Position numbers and translations under genes: made by a program
From: Bacillus pseudomycoides
GTDB taxonomy: Bacteria > Bacillota > Bacilli > Bacillales > Bacillaceae_G
Length of the DNA: 64,000 bases
Direction of reading: 5' to 3'
Assembly (NCBI RefSeq): GCF_022811845.1
Contig: NZ_CP064266.1
Coordinates: forward strand, 1,488,001-1,552,000
The notes under the pieces: generated by a model
Database searches by the model: none
Seen by the model: only the letters and a program-made list of their open reading frames with translations
What the model was told of the DNA's origin: nothing
Shown here: one piece after another, positions 1 through 8,007 of the stretch
How the letters are laid out: each line of letters opens with the position of its first letter
Numbering within the stretch: position 1 is the stretch's first letter

Positions 1-2
1 TA

Positions 3-377
3 TTACTGTGTAATGATGAATGGTTTGCACAAGCACGAACTTTAGTGATAAAATTATGTGAAGCGCTCGAAAAAGATACAGCCTCTCTTTTTTTTGTACA
101 AGAAAAGTGGGGAAAACACTTTGGAGAGAAGGAACAATTACAACAAGGTTTAGATATGTTACTCCTTATTTATAAGGATTTATTATATGCTCAACTAGGA
201 GAGGAAGATCGTCTTGTCTTTCAAGAGCAAAAGGAGATGTTTTATTCTTTCTCCTACGCTCAGAAGCGCATTGTATCAGCTCTTTTAAATATATTAGAAG
301 CAAAAAATAGAATCAACGCTAATGTAAATGCGCAGCTTGTGTTCGAACAGTTAGTGTTGCGGTTGCAGGAGGGATGA
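3..377 (+). CDS. holB: DNA polymerase III subunit delta' (C-terminal part)
   Basis: This is the 3' end of an open frame that enters from the left edge; 124 residues are visible and the true start lies outside the window. HolB is the delta' subunit of the clamp-loader complex that loads the DnaN sliding clamp. The visible part is a helical region with no nucleotide-binding motif, which fits the C-terminal collar domain of clamp-loader subunits. Identification rests mainly on position: holB directly precedes ricT (yaaT) and yabA in Bacillus. The stop codon overlaps the start of the next gene (ATGA), which suggests translational coupling. Confidence 0.82.
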   Translation, partial: LLCNDEWFAQARTLVIKLCEALEKDTASLFFVQEKWGKHFGEKEQLQQGLDMLLLIYKDLLYAQLGEEDRLVFQEQKEMFYSFSYAQKRIVSALLNILEAKNRINANVNAQLVFEQLVLRLQEG

Positions 378-1210
378 CCGTTTTGTATGATGTAGTAGGT
401 GTTCGTTTTAAGAAGGCCGGAAAAGTGTATTACTTTGACCCGAATCAATTCGATATCTTAGAAAATGAATTTGTGATCGTGGAAACTGTACGAGGTATTG
501 AATATGGGAAAGTAGTTATTACAAAAAAGCAAGTTGATGAGAACGATGTTGTACTACCGCTAAAGAAAGTTATTCGTATTGCGAATGAAAATGATCGGAC
601 AATTGTTGAAGAGAACAAACATGCAGCAAAAGAGGCATATCAAGTTTGTCAACAAAAGGTAGGGGAACACAAGCTTGATATGAAACTTGTAGACGTAGAA
701 TATACGTTTGATCGTAATAAGATCATTTTTTATTTTACAGCGGATGGTCGTATTGATTTCCGTGAGCTTGTAAAAGATTTAGCTGCAATTTTTCGGACAA
801 GAATTGAGCTAAGGCAAATTGGTGTTCGCGATGAAGCAAAAATGCTTGGTGGTATCGGTCCTTGTGGTCGTATGCTTTGTTGTTCTACATTTTTAGGTGA
901 TTTTGAACCTGTATCTATTAAAATGGCGAAGGATCAAAATTTATCATTAAATCCTGCGAAAATTTCTGGCTTATGTGGTCGATTAATGTGTTGCTTAAAA
1001 TATGAGAATGACGAGTATGAGGCGGCAAAAGAGCAACTTCCTGATTTAGATCAACGTATACAAACACCGCATGGTCTTGGACGCGTCATCGGATTAAATA
1101 TTTTAGAAAGATTAATTCAAGTGGAACTAGTAGACAAGGAACGGATAGTAGAATATACGTTAGATGAATTAATTAATGAAGGGGTCGTTTCGAGTCAAAC
1201 CACAGATTAA
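374..1210 (+). CDS. ricT: RicT (YaaT), PSP1-domain iron-sulfur protein
   Basis: The product has 278 residues. RicT is a subunit of the RicA-RicF-RicT complex, which in B. subtilis carries [4Fe-4S] clusters, acts with RNase Y in mRNA maturation and is needed for sporulation, competence and biofilm formation. The PSP1 domain occupies roughly residues 60-210. Paired cysteine motifs are visible at C164/C169/C170 (GPCGRMLCC) and C201/C206/C207 (GLCGRLMCC), the expected cluster ligands. The start overlaps the holB stop. It sits between holB and yabA, as in B. subtilis. Confidence 0.93.
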   Translation: MTVLYDVVGVRFKKAGKVYYFDPNQFDILENEFVIVETVRGIEYGKVVITKKQVDENDVVLPLKKVIRIANENDRTIVEENKHAAKEAYQVCQQKVGEHKLDMKLVDVEYTFDRNKIIFYFTADGRIDFRELVKDLAAIFRTRIELRQIGVRDEAKMLGGIGPCGRMLCCSTFLGDFEPVSIKMAKDQNLSLNPAKISGLCGRLMCCLKYENDEYEAAKEQLPDLDQRIQTPHGLGRVIGLNILERLIQVELVDKERIVEYTLDELINEGVVSSQTTD

Positions 1211-1224
1211 TGAGGTGGGTGCTT

Positions 1225-1575
1225 GTGGAGAAAAAGGATATTTTTGCAGCGGTTTCCAGTATGGAAGAGCAAATTGGACATTTATATAAGCAGTTGGGAG
1301 AATTAAAGCAACATCTTGCAGAGTTACTTGAAGAAAACCAACATATTAAAATGGAAAATGAAAATTTGCGACGTCGTTTTGAAGAAGTACAGAATAAGGA
1401 AAAACAAAAAACTCAAAAGCGAAAAGAAATGAAACCCAAAACGGATATTGGTGAAGGGTATGACAACTTAGCCCGTCTATATCAAGAAGGTTTCCATATC
1501 TGTAATTTACATTATGGAAGTGTACGTAAAGAAGGAGATTGTTTATTCTGTCTGTCATTTTTAAATAAAAAATGA
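1225..1575 (+). CDS. yabA: Replication initiation control protein YabA
   Basis: YabA restrains DnaA at the origin and binds the DnaN clamp, tying initiation to replisome progress. I chose the GTG at 1225, preceded by a GAGGTGGG ribosome site; this gives 116 residues, close to the 119 of B. subtilis, and avoids an upstream in-frame ATG that overlaps ricT. Residues 1-60 form a heptad-rich helix for tetramer formation, followed by a charged linker rich in K and E. The C-terminal zinc domain shows H91, C93, C106 and C109 in a very conserved block. It ends at a strong hairpin terminator. Confidence 0.93.
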   Translation: MEKKDIFAAVSSMEEQIGHLYKQLGELKQHLAELLEENQHIKMENENLRRRFEEVQNKEKQKTQKRKEMKPKTDIGEGYDNLARLYQEGFHICNLHYGSVRKEGDCLFCLSFLNKK

Positions 1576-1613
1576 AATTACCTTTCCAATATATTGGAAA
1601 GGTAATTTTTTAT
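1575..1613 (+). terminator. Rho-independent terminator after yabA
   Basis: A nearly perfect inverted repeat of about 16 bp (arms 1575-1590 and 1593-1608) is followed by a run of T. It begins one base before the end of the yabA stop codon and closes the holB-ricT-yabA unit. Confidence 0.85.
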
Positions 1614-1693
1614 ACATGAGAGTAAAGATAGGATCAAATAGTTTTTGCTTTTACGTAAATAGGGTAGGTTAACTATAAGAAAGGGAATAATAT

Positions 1694-2434
1694 ATGCACT
1701 TATATGAAGATGAACGTTTAGATTATTTACTAGCGGAAGAAATGAAAATTATTCAAAGCCCATCTGTGTTTAATTTTTCTTTAGACGCAGTATTACTTTC
1801 AAATTTTGCGTGGGTTCCGATTCAAAAGGGGAATTTACTTGATTTATGTACAGGAAATGCCGTTATTCCGCTTTTATTAAGTACAAGAACAAAAGGTACG
1901 ATTACAGGTGTAGAAATTCAAGAGCGTTTATATGATATGGGAATCAGGAGCGTTCAGTATAACAAATTGGAAGAACGGATTCATTTAATTCATGGAGATT
2001 TAAAAGATATGCCTGAAAGGCTGGGGCGTCATCAATATGATGTTGTAACATGTAACCCTCCCTACTTTCAAACACCAAAGACATCTGAGAAAAATATGAA
2101 TGAACATTTGGCCATAGCTCGTCATGAAATTATGTGCACATTAGAAGATGTCATATATGCTAGTAGTCAGCTTGTAAAGCAAGGTGGAAAGGTAGCGTTT
2201 GTTCATCGACCAGGTCGATTACTTGATATTGTAACATTAATGAGAAAATATAAGATTGAACCAAAGCGGGTGCAGTTTGTATATCCAAAGGCAGGGAAAG
2301 AAGCAAATACGCTACTAATAGAAGGAATTAAAGATGGAAATGCAGATTTAAAAATTTTACCGCCTCTTTTTGTATATGAGGAAAATAATGAGTATACAAA
2401 GGAGCTTCGTTCGATCTTATATGGAGAAAAATAA
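1694..2434 (+). CDS. trmN6: tRNA1(Val) A37 N6-methyltransferase (YabB)
   Basis: A 246-residue SAM-dependent methyltransferase expected to N6-methylate adenosine 37 of tRNA-Val in the cytoplasm, by family membership. The SAM-binding motif LDLCTGNAVIP is at about residues 49-59. The catalytic NPPY motif, typical of N6-adenine and N5-glutamine methyltransferases, is at 121-124. The ATG at 1694 follows a GAAAGGG ribosome site. The 3' end overlaps the next gene by 14 bases. The specific tRNA target is inferred from the family and not shown by the sequence itself. Confidence 0.85.
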   Translation: MHLYEDERLDYLLAEEMKIIQSPSVFNFSLDAVLLSNFAWVPIQKGNLLDLCTGNAVIPLLLSTRTKGTITGVEIQERLYDMGIRSVQYNKLEERIHLIHGDLKDMPERLGRHQYDVVTCNPPYFQTPKTSEKNMNEHLAIARHEIMCTLEDVIYASSQLVKQGGKVAFVHRPGRLLDIVTLMRKYKIEPKRVQFVYPKAGKEANTLLIEGIKDGNADLKILPPLFVYEENNEYTKELRSILYGEK

Positions 2435-2711
2435 ACATTATTTTTACGTAGTCGAATGCTCAGATAAGAGTTATTATGCAGGGTATACAAATAATTTAGA
2501 GAAACGAATTCAAACTCATAATAACGGGAAGGGAGCGCGTTATACTCGTGCTAGGCTTCCTGTCGTTTTAAAGTATGTAGAGGTTCATGAAGAAAAAACG
2601 ACAGCTATGCAAGCTGAATATCATTTTAAACAGTTAAAGCGAAAAGAAAAAGAAGAATATATGCAAAAAGGAGAACGCTATGTGGCAGCAAAAAAGCTTT
2701 CAAGCAAATGA
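2421..2711 (+). CDS. yazA: GIY-YIG domain protein (YazA)
   Basis: A 96-residue single-domain GIY-YIG protein of the UPF0213 family. The nuclease-type core is visible in the YYVVEC-like start (YFYVVECSD), YYAGYTNNLEKRIQTH and the conserved KGARYTRARLP segment. I chose the ATG at 2421, inside the trmN6 end, because it aligns with the start of the B. subtilis protein; an upstream in-frame ATG would lie deep in trmN6. It overlaps rsmI by 32 bases. The function of these small proteins is not established; nuclease activity is only implied by the fold. Confidence 0.8.
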   Translation: MEKNKHYFYVVECSDKSYYAGYTNNLEKRIQTHNNGKGARYTRARLPVVLKYVEVHEEKTTAMQAEYHFKQLKRKEKEEYMQKGERYVAAKKLSSK

Positions 2712-3555
2712 AAAGGGAGTCTTATATTTAGTTCCAACACCGATTGGTAATTTAGAAGATATGACGTTTCGTTCAATTCGGATATTGAAAGAGGCTGATA
2801 TCATTGCTGCTGAAGATACGCGGCAGACGAAAAAGCTTTGTAATTATTTTGAAATTGAAACACCAGTTATGAGTTATCATGAGCACAATAAGGAAGTAAG
2901 CGGACAGAAAATTTTAGATAAGCTAGAAGATGGAAAAACAGTAGCTCTTGTAAGTGATGCAGGTATGCCGTGTATTTCTGATCCAGGCTACGACATTGTT
3001 GTAGCAGCTGTAGAGGAGCAATATCATGTTATTCCACTTCCAGGGGCAAACGCCGCCCTTACAGCGTTAATTGCATCAGGATTAGAAACGAGACATTTCT
3101 ACTTTTATGGATTTTTACAAAGAAATAAAAAAGAACGTAAAGCGGAATTAGAAAAGCTTCGCTATGTTCCAACTACAATGATGTTTTATGAAGCGCCGCA
3201 TCGGTTAGATGATACGCTAATTTCTATGAAAGAAGTACTTGGAAATAGAGAGATTGTATTGTGCCGAGAGCTAACGAAAAAATTTGAGGAATTTATTCGT
3301 GGATCGGTAGAAGAAGCCATTGAATGGACAAAACAAAATGAAGTTCGTGGTGAATTTTGTATATTGGTATCTGGATCAAAAGAGGAAGCTGCTCCAGAGG
3401 AACAATGGTGGGAATCTATATCAGTATATGATCATATCGAACATTATATAAACGAGAAAGGAATGTCTTCAAAGGATGCAATTAAAAAAGTTGCAAAAGA
3501 TCGAGATTTGTCGAAACGAGACGTCTATCAAATCTATCATGTCGATAAAAAATAA
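2680..3555 (+). CDS. rsmI: 16S rRNA C1402 2'-O-methyltransferase RsmI
   Basis: A 291-residue tetrapyrrole-methylase-fold enzyme that 2'-O-methylates C1402 in the decoding centre of 16S rRNA. The family signature VPTPIGNLEDMT is at residues 18-29, followed by the AAEDTRQTKKL block. The start ATG at 2680 has an AGGAG ribosome site and lies inside yazA, so the two are probably translationally coupled. Together with ksgA (8.0 kb) this window supplies two of the small-subunit methyltransferases. The stop codon is part of a hairpin shared with abrB. Confidence 0.93.
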   Translation: MWQQKSFQANEKGVLYLVPTPIGNLEDMTFRSIRILKEADIIAAEDTRQTKKLCNYFEIETPVMSYHEHNKEVSGQKILDKLEDGKTVALVSDAGMPCISDPGYDIVVAAVEEQYHVIPLPGANAALTALIASGLETRHFYFYGFLQRNKKERKAELEKLRYVPTTMMFYEAPHRLDDTLISMKEVLGNREIVLCRELTKKFEEFIRGSVEEAIEWTKQNEVRGEFCILVSGSKEEAAPEEQWWESISVYDHIEHYINEKGMSSKDAIKKVAKDRDLSKRDVYQIYHVDKK

Positions 3556-3585
3556 GCTTCTCATAATTGAGAAGCTTATTTTGCT
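3547..3585. terminator. Bidirectional terminator between rsmI and abrB
   Basis: A 13-bp perfect inverted repeat (arms 3551-3563 and 3568-3580) has an A run on its left and a T run on its right, so it can terminate both converging transcripts. It covers the stop codons of both genes. Confidence 0.85.
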
Positions 3586-3860
3586 GCTTGAATATACTGT
3601 TGAAGTTCGTTTAAAACTTGTTCAGCGCCTTCTTTGCTTAAAATAATTTTACCTTCAGCTAAAGAAAGGTTACCATCAGATACTTCACCAGTTACTTGGC
3701 AAGTCATGTTTGGTTTATATTTTTTTAGGATGATTTTTTCGTCATCAACGTAAATTTCAAGAGCATCCTTTTCAGCAATACCTAATGTACGACGTAATTC
3801 AATTGGAATTACAACACGGCCTAATTCATCAACTTTACGAACGATACCAGTAGATTTCAT
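3576..3860 (-). CDS. abrB: Transition-state regulator AbrB
   Basis: A 94-residue DNA-binding repressor of post-exponential genes (sporulation, biofilm, toxins, secondary products). The N-terminal swapped-hairpin DNA-binding domain is evident in MKSTGIVRKVDELGRVVIP at residues 1-19, very like SpoVT in this window; residues 55-94 are the oligomerisation domain. I chose the ATG at 3858-3860, which has a strong GAGGAG ribosome site; a longer upstream frame lacks conservation. It is the only protein gene on the minus strand here. Two Spo0A boxes lie upstream, so repression by phosphorylated Spo0A is expected. Confidence 0.96.
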   Translation of the reverse strand: MKSTGIVRKVDELGRVVIPIELRRTLGIAEKDALEIYVDDEKIILKKYKPNMTCQVTGEVSDGNLSLAEGKIILSKEGAEQVLNELQQYIQAAK

Positions 3861-3908
3861 ATTCGTTATCCTCCTCATATTTTGTAAGTTTGCGAGTCTA
3901 TATTTTAA

Positions 3909-3925
3909 TTCGTCATTTTTCGACA
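3909..3925 (-). promoter_or_regulatory. Tandem Spo0A boxes upstream of abrB
   Basis: On the minus strand, TGTCGAA (3919-3925) and TGACGAA (3909-3915) are spaced 10 bp apart, one helical turn. This matches the arrangement through which phosphorylated Spo0A represses abrB in B. subtilis. Confidence 0.8.
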
Positions 3926-4223
3926 AAATACCCTATGAACATATGATACCAATCATTTACATTTCCGTCAATTCTTAAATTCTAGATTTTATGAAAGAAT
4001 TATAGATTTTTATACTCCTTATATATAATAGAAGATGAAAGAATTGCACAAGTATTTTTACTGCATTTTTAAATTTTATCAACTTTTCAGAAAAAACACT
4101 GTATATTTTTTTAGAAATGAGTAATAGATGATAAAGATAATCGAGTATTAATTCGTTTTTATGCGTCAGTTTTTGATATACTGTTTATAAATACATATGA
4201 GGTCATTTGGGAGGCTTAAAACA
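3926..4223. other. AT-rich divergent intergenic region abrB/metS
   Basis: This stretch separates the divergent abrB and metS genes. I see AT-rich sequence with weak promoter-like hexamers (for example TATACT at 4177-4182), but no T-box leader (no GGNACCGCG-type antiterminator), no S-box riboswitch and no small gene. The metS ribosome site GGGAGG is near 4209. Confidence 0.5.
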
Positions 4224-6221
4224 ATGACAGAGGAAAAGAAAACCTTTTATATTACTACTCCAATTTATTATCCGAGCGGAAAGCTTCACATTGGACATGC
4301 TTATACGACGGTAGCGGGAGATGCAATGGCACGCTACAAACGCATGCAAGGATATGATGTTCATTATTTGACAGGTACTGATGAGCATGGACAAAAGATT
4401 CAAAAGAAAGCAGAAGAATTGCAAGTTACACCACAAGCATATGTTGATAACATTGTAGCAGGAATTAAAGAACTGTGGGAGAAAATGGACATTTCTTATG
4501 ATGATTTTATTCGTACAACGGAAGACCGTCATAAAGAAGTTGTCGAAAAGATTTTTAAACAACTTGTCGATCAAGGTGATATTTATCTTGATGAGTATGA
4601 AGGATGGTATTCTGTACAAGATGAAACATTCTATACAGAACACCAGCTTGTTGATCCAATTATGGAAGGTGATAAAGTAGTTGGTGGAAAAAGCCCAGAT
4701 AGCGGCCATGCTGTAGAACTTGTTCGTGAAGAATCTTATTTCTTTAGAATGGGTAAATATGTAGATCGACTATTACAGTTTTATGAAGAAAATCCACACT
4801 TCATCCAACCTGAATCTCGTAAAAATGAAATGATTAATAACTTCATTAAACCAGGTTTAGAAGACTTAGCAGTTTCACGTACTTCTTTTGATTGGGGAGT
4901 TCGTGTACCAGGTAACCCAAAACACGTTATTTACGTATGGGTAGATGCATTGTCTAACTACATTACAGCACTAGGGTATGGAACAGATAATGAAGAGAAG
5001 TATAAAAAGTACTGGCCAGCAGATGTTCATTTAGTAGGAAAAGAAATTGTTCGCTTCCATACAATTTATTGGCCAATTATTTTAATGGCACTAGATTTAC
5101 CACTGCCGAAAAAGATATTCGCTCATGGCTGGATCTTAATGAAAGATGGAAAAATGAGTAAATCAAAAGGTAATGTAGTTGATCCTGTTACGTTAATTGA
5201 TCGTTATGGATTAGATGCACTTCGTTATTATTTACTTCGTGAAGTGCCATTTGGATCAGATGGTGTATTCACACCAGAAGGCTTTGTAGATCGAATTAAT
5301 TTTGACCTTGCGAACGACTTAGGAAACTTATTAAATCGTACAGTGGCGATGATTGATAAGTATTTTGATGGAGAAATTCCTGCTTTTAAAGAAAATGTAA
5401 CAGAGTTTGATGAAACGTTAGTAGCATTTGCACAGGATACATTGAAAAAAGTAGAAGAAGCAATGGAGAACATGGAGTTCTCAGTGGCGTTAAGTTCTAT
5501 TTGGCAATTGGTTAGCCGTACGAATAAATACATTGATGAAACACAACCTTGGGTATTGGCAAAAGATGAGAATGACCGTGATAAACTTGCTTCCGTAATG
5601 GCACATCTTGGAGAAATGCTTCGTCAAACAGGTATTATGCTTATGCCATTCTTGACAGCAACACCAAGTAAAATTTTCACGCAACTTGGCCTTACAGATG
5701 AAGCGTATCAATCTTGGAATAGCCTTTCTACGATTGGTTGTATTCCTGCTGGTACGAAAGTAGTTAAGGGGCAGCCGATATTCCCACGTCTAGAGGTGGA
5801 AGTAGAGATTGAGTATATTAAAGAACAAATGAAAGGTTCTGCTCCTAAAGTGGAAGAGAAGAAGGAAGAAGAACCGAAAGCAGAAGAACCGAAAGCAGAA
5901 GAAATTACAATTGATGATTTCTTTAAAGTTGAATTACGTGTAGCAGAAGTAATAGAAGCAGAGCCTGTAAAAAAGGCGGACAAACTGCTAAAGATTCAAC
6001 TTGATTTAGGCACAGAAAAGCGACAAGTTGTTTCTGGTATTGCTAAATTTTACACACCAGAAGAATTAAAAGGAAAAAAAGTTATTTGTGTAACGAATTT
6101 AAAGCCAGTGAAATTACGTGGTGAATTATCACAAGGTATGATTTTAGCAGGCGAAGAAAACGGAGTATTATCGTTAGCGACAATTGATCAAAGTTTACCG
6201 AATGGTACAAAAATCAAGTAA
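4224..6221 (+). CDS. metS: Methionyl-tRNA synthetase
   Basis: A 665-residue class I synthetase that charges tRNA-Met. The HIGH signature is at residues 22-25 and KMSKS at 310-314. There is no zinc-knuckle cysteine set in the connective peptide, as in the shorter MetRS type. A Glu/Lys/Pro-rich linker (about 535-560) with two copies of EEPKA joins the catalytic core to a C-terminal tRNA-binding (OB-fold) domain at about 560-665, the dimerising Trbp111-like module. The ATG at 4224 follows GGGAGG; an in-frame ATG 27 bases upstream is less likely. It ends at a terminator. Confidence 0.96.
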   Translation: MTEEKKTFYITTPIYYPSGKLHIGHAYTTVAGDAMARYKRMQGYDVHYLTGTDEHGQKIQKKAEELQVTPQAYVDNIVAGIKELWEKMDISYDDFIRTTEDRHKEVVEKIFKQLVDQGDIYLDEYEGWYSVQDETFYTEHQLVDPIMEGDKVVGGKSPDSGHAVELVREESYFFRMGKYVDRLLQFYEENPHFIQPESRKNEMINNFIKPGLEDLAVSRTSFDWGVRVPGNPKHVIYVWVDALSNYITALGYGTDNEEKYKKYWPADVHLVGKEIVRFHTIYWPIILMALDLPLPKKIFAHGWILMKDGKMSKSKGNVVDPVTLIDRYGLDALRYYLLREVPFGSDGVFTPEGFVDRINFDLANDLGNLLNRTVAMIDKYFDGEIPAFKENVTEFDETLVAFAQDTLKKVEEAMENMEFSVALSSIWQLVSRTNKYIDETQPWVLAKDENDRDKLASVMAHLGEMLRQTGIMLMPFLTATPSKIFTQLGLTDEAYQSWNSLSTIGCIPAGTKVVKGQPIFPRLEVEVEIEYIKEQMKGSAPKVEEKKEEEPKAEEPKAEEITIDDFFKVELRVAEVIEAEPVKKADKLLKIQLDLGTEKRQVVSGIAKFYTPEELKGKKVICVTNLKPVKLRGELSQGMILAGEENGVLSLATIDQSLPNGTKIK

Positions 6222-6236
6222 TCCTGACAAAATAAG

Positions 6237-6275
6237 AGATGTTTCACGTGTAACATTCGTGAAGCATCTTTTTTC
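6237..6275 (+). terminator. Terminator after metS
   Basis: A 12-bp stem (6237-6248 with 6258-6269, one G-T pair) and a 9-base loop are followed by T6. Confidence 0.82.
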
Positions 6276-6400
6276 TTGTTAGGAATCTTTTTAAAAATTC
6301 CTTTTTTGTATTAAGATTGTACTATCGTTTTCATTATGTTGTTAGGGTAGAGATTTTTAAACATGATAGAGTTTATTTCAAATAAAAGGAGTTATTTGCT

Positions 6401-7168
6401 ATGTTGTTTGATACACATTCACATTTAAATGCAGAGCAATTTAAAGAAGATTTACAGGAAGTCATTGTAAGAATGAAAGAAGCTGGGGTTTCATATACAG
6501 TTGTAGTTGGTTTTGATGAAGTAACGATAAAAAAGGCAATGGAACTTGCAGAAACGTATGATTTTATTTATGCAGCAGTTGGTTGGCATCCGGTTGATGC
6601 AATTGATATGACAGAAGAGCATTTAATTTGGCTAGAAGAGTTAGCAGCACATCCAAAAGTGGTTGCTCTTGGTGAAATGGGATTAGATTATCATTGGGAC
6701 AAATCTCCGGAAGAAGTACAGAAAGAAGTATTTCGCAAACAAATTCAGTTAGCAAAGAAAGTGAAGTTGCCTATTATTATACACAATCGTGATGCAACGC
6801 AAGATATCGTGGATATTCTGGCAGAAGAAAATGCAGCTGAAGTAGGAGGCATTATGCACTGCTTTAGTGGCAGTGTAGAAGTGGCAAAGCAATGTATTGG
6901 TATGAATTTCTTAATTTCATTGGGTGGGCCAGTAACTTTCAAAAATGCAAAGAAACCGAAGGAAGTTGCAATGGAAATTCCAATGGAAAAGCTATTGATA
7001 GAAACAGATTGTCCATACTTAACACCACATCCGTTTCGTGGTAAACGAAATGAGCCAAGCTATGTGAAACTTGTGGCAGAAGAAATTGCTAGCTTAAAAG
7101 GTATTTCGTATGAAGAGGTCGCAAAGATTACTACTGAAAATGCAAAAGGTTTATTTGGTATTGAATAA
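6401..7168 (+). CDS. tatD: TatD-family metal-dependent hydrolase (DNase)
   Basis: A 255-residue TIM-barrel hydrolase of the TatD/YcfH family; members are metal-dependent DNases. The metal ligands are visible: H6 and H8 in the DTHSHLN start, E92 in GEMGLDYHW, H128 in IHNRDA, H153 in MHCFSGS and D203 in ETDCPYLTP. The ATG at 6401 has an AAAAGGAG ribosome site. It stands alone between metS and rnmV. In B. subtilis an rpfB-like gene (yabE) lies next; here there is none. Confidence 0.92.
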   Translation: MLFDTHSHLNAEQFKEDLQEVIVRMKEAGVSYTVVVGFDEVTIKKAMELAETYDFIYAAVGWHPVDAIDMTEEHLIWLEELAAHPKVVALGEMGLDYHWDKSPEEVQKEVFRKQIQLAKKVKLPIIIHNRDATQDIVDILAEENAAEVGGIMHCFSGSVEVAKQCIGMNFLISLGGPVTFKNAKKPKEVAMEIPMEKLLIETDCPYLTPHPFRGKRNEPSYVKLVAEEIASLKGISYEEVAKITTENAKGLFGIE

Positions 7169-7449
7169 GAGAGAATGGAGAGCCTCATTTTTTTCTTTTA
7201 ACCTTTTCATATGATTACTTTTTTTGAAAAAGATACTAGAGGTAATAGAAAAGTGGGGGCAAATTAGTTAATTAGCGGTTATGTGTATGAGGAAGAAAAC
7301 AGGTAAAGATTAAAGTGTTACAATAAGAAGAGTAGGCAGAGGATTTTTTTACCTCTGCTTTTTAAATTGTATCAATGGGAAAATAATAATGGAAAAGTAT
7401 TCGTTTTTTTGTTTTACTAAGTAGAGACGAAATGAGTGTGGAGGCAGTC
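7169..7449. other. Intergenic region with an orphan hairpin
   Basis: This region between tatD and rnmV holds no convincing reading frame. A clear terminator-like hairpin is at 7334-7364, about 170 bases after tatD and 85 before rnmV. It could end a small RNA or leader, or be left over from a lost gene. Confidence 0.45.
7334..7364 (+). terminator. Terminator-like hairpin upstream of rnmV
   Basis: Stem 7334-7342 pairs with 7352-7360 (GCAGAGG/CCTCTGC core), with a T-rich loop and a T tail. No gene ends close to it. Confidence 0.65.
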
Positions 7450-8007
7450 ATGAAAATTAAAGAGATTATCGTTGTAGAAGGTAAAGATGATACAGTTGCA
7501 ATTAAGCGTGCTGTTGATGCAGATACAATTGAGACGAACGGTTCAGCAATCGGTGATCATGTCATTGAGCAAGTAAAATTGGCACAGCAAAAACGAGGCG
7601 TTATTATTTTGACAGATCCTGATTATCCAGGAGAGCGTATTCGAAAGATTATTTCTGAAAAGGTTCCAGGTTGTAAGCATGCTTTCTTACCGAAAGAAGA
7701 GGCACTTGCAAAAAGAAGAAAAGGAGTCGGGATTGAACATGCTTCTAATGAAGCCATTCGCCGTGCTTTAGAAAATGTTCATGAAGAAATGGAAGCTTAT
7801 ACGAGCGAAATTAGTTGGAGTGACTTAGTAGATGCTGGTCTAGTGGGTGGAGAACAGGCAAAAAGTCGTAGAGAAAAAATGGGTAAACTATTAAAGATTG
7901 GTTATACAAATGCGAAGCAGTTACATAAACGTTTACAAATGTTTCAAGTTTCAAAAGAAGCATTTGCGGAAGCATATAAACAAGTATTACAGGAGGAAAA
8001 GAAATGA
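7450..8007 (+). CDS. rnmV: Ribonuclease M5
   Basis: A 185-residue Toprim-domain RNase that cuts both strands of the 5S rRNA precursor to give mature 5S rRNA, working with ribosomal protein uL18. The Toprim residues are visible: E10 in IVVEGKDD and D56/D58 in LTDPDYPG. I chose the ATG at 7450 because the protein then begins MKIKEIIVVEG as in B. subtilis; an in-frame ATG 18 bases upstream overlaps the ribosome site region. It overlaps ksgA by ATGA, so the two rRNA maturation enzymes are coupled. Confidence 0.94.
   Translation: MKIKEIIVVEGKDDTVAIKRAVDADTIETNGSAIGDHVIEQVKLAQQKRGVIILTDPDYPGERIRKIISEKVPGCKHAFLPKEEALAKRRKGVGIEHASNEAIRRALENVHEEMEAYTSEISWSDLVDAGLVGGEQAKSRREKMGKLLKIGYTNAKQLHKRLQMFQVSKEAFAEAYKQVLQEEKK

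Noticed and set aside
3861..4223. T-box or SAM riboswitch before metS
   Set aside because: No antiterminator motif, no terminator before the gene and no S-box core were found.
4203..4709. Long antisense frames over metS, prs, ftsH, spoIIE and other genes
   Set aside because: They mirror the codon pattern of the sense genes, lack ribosome sites and have low-complexity products.
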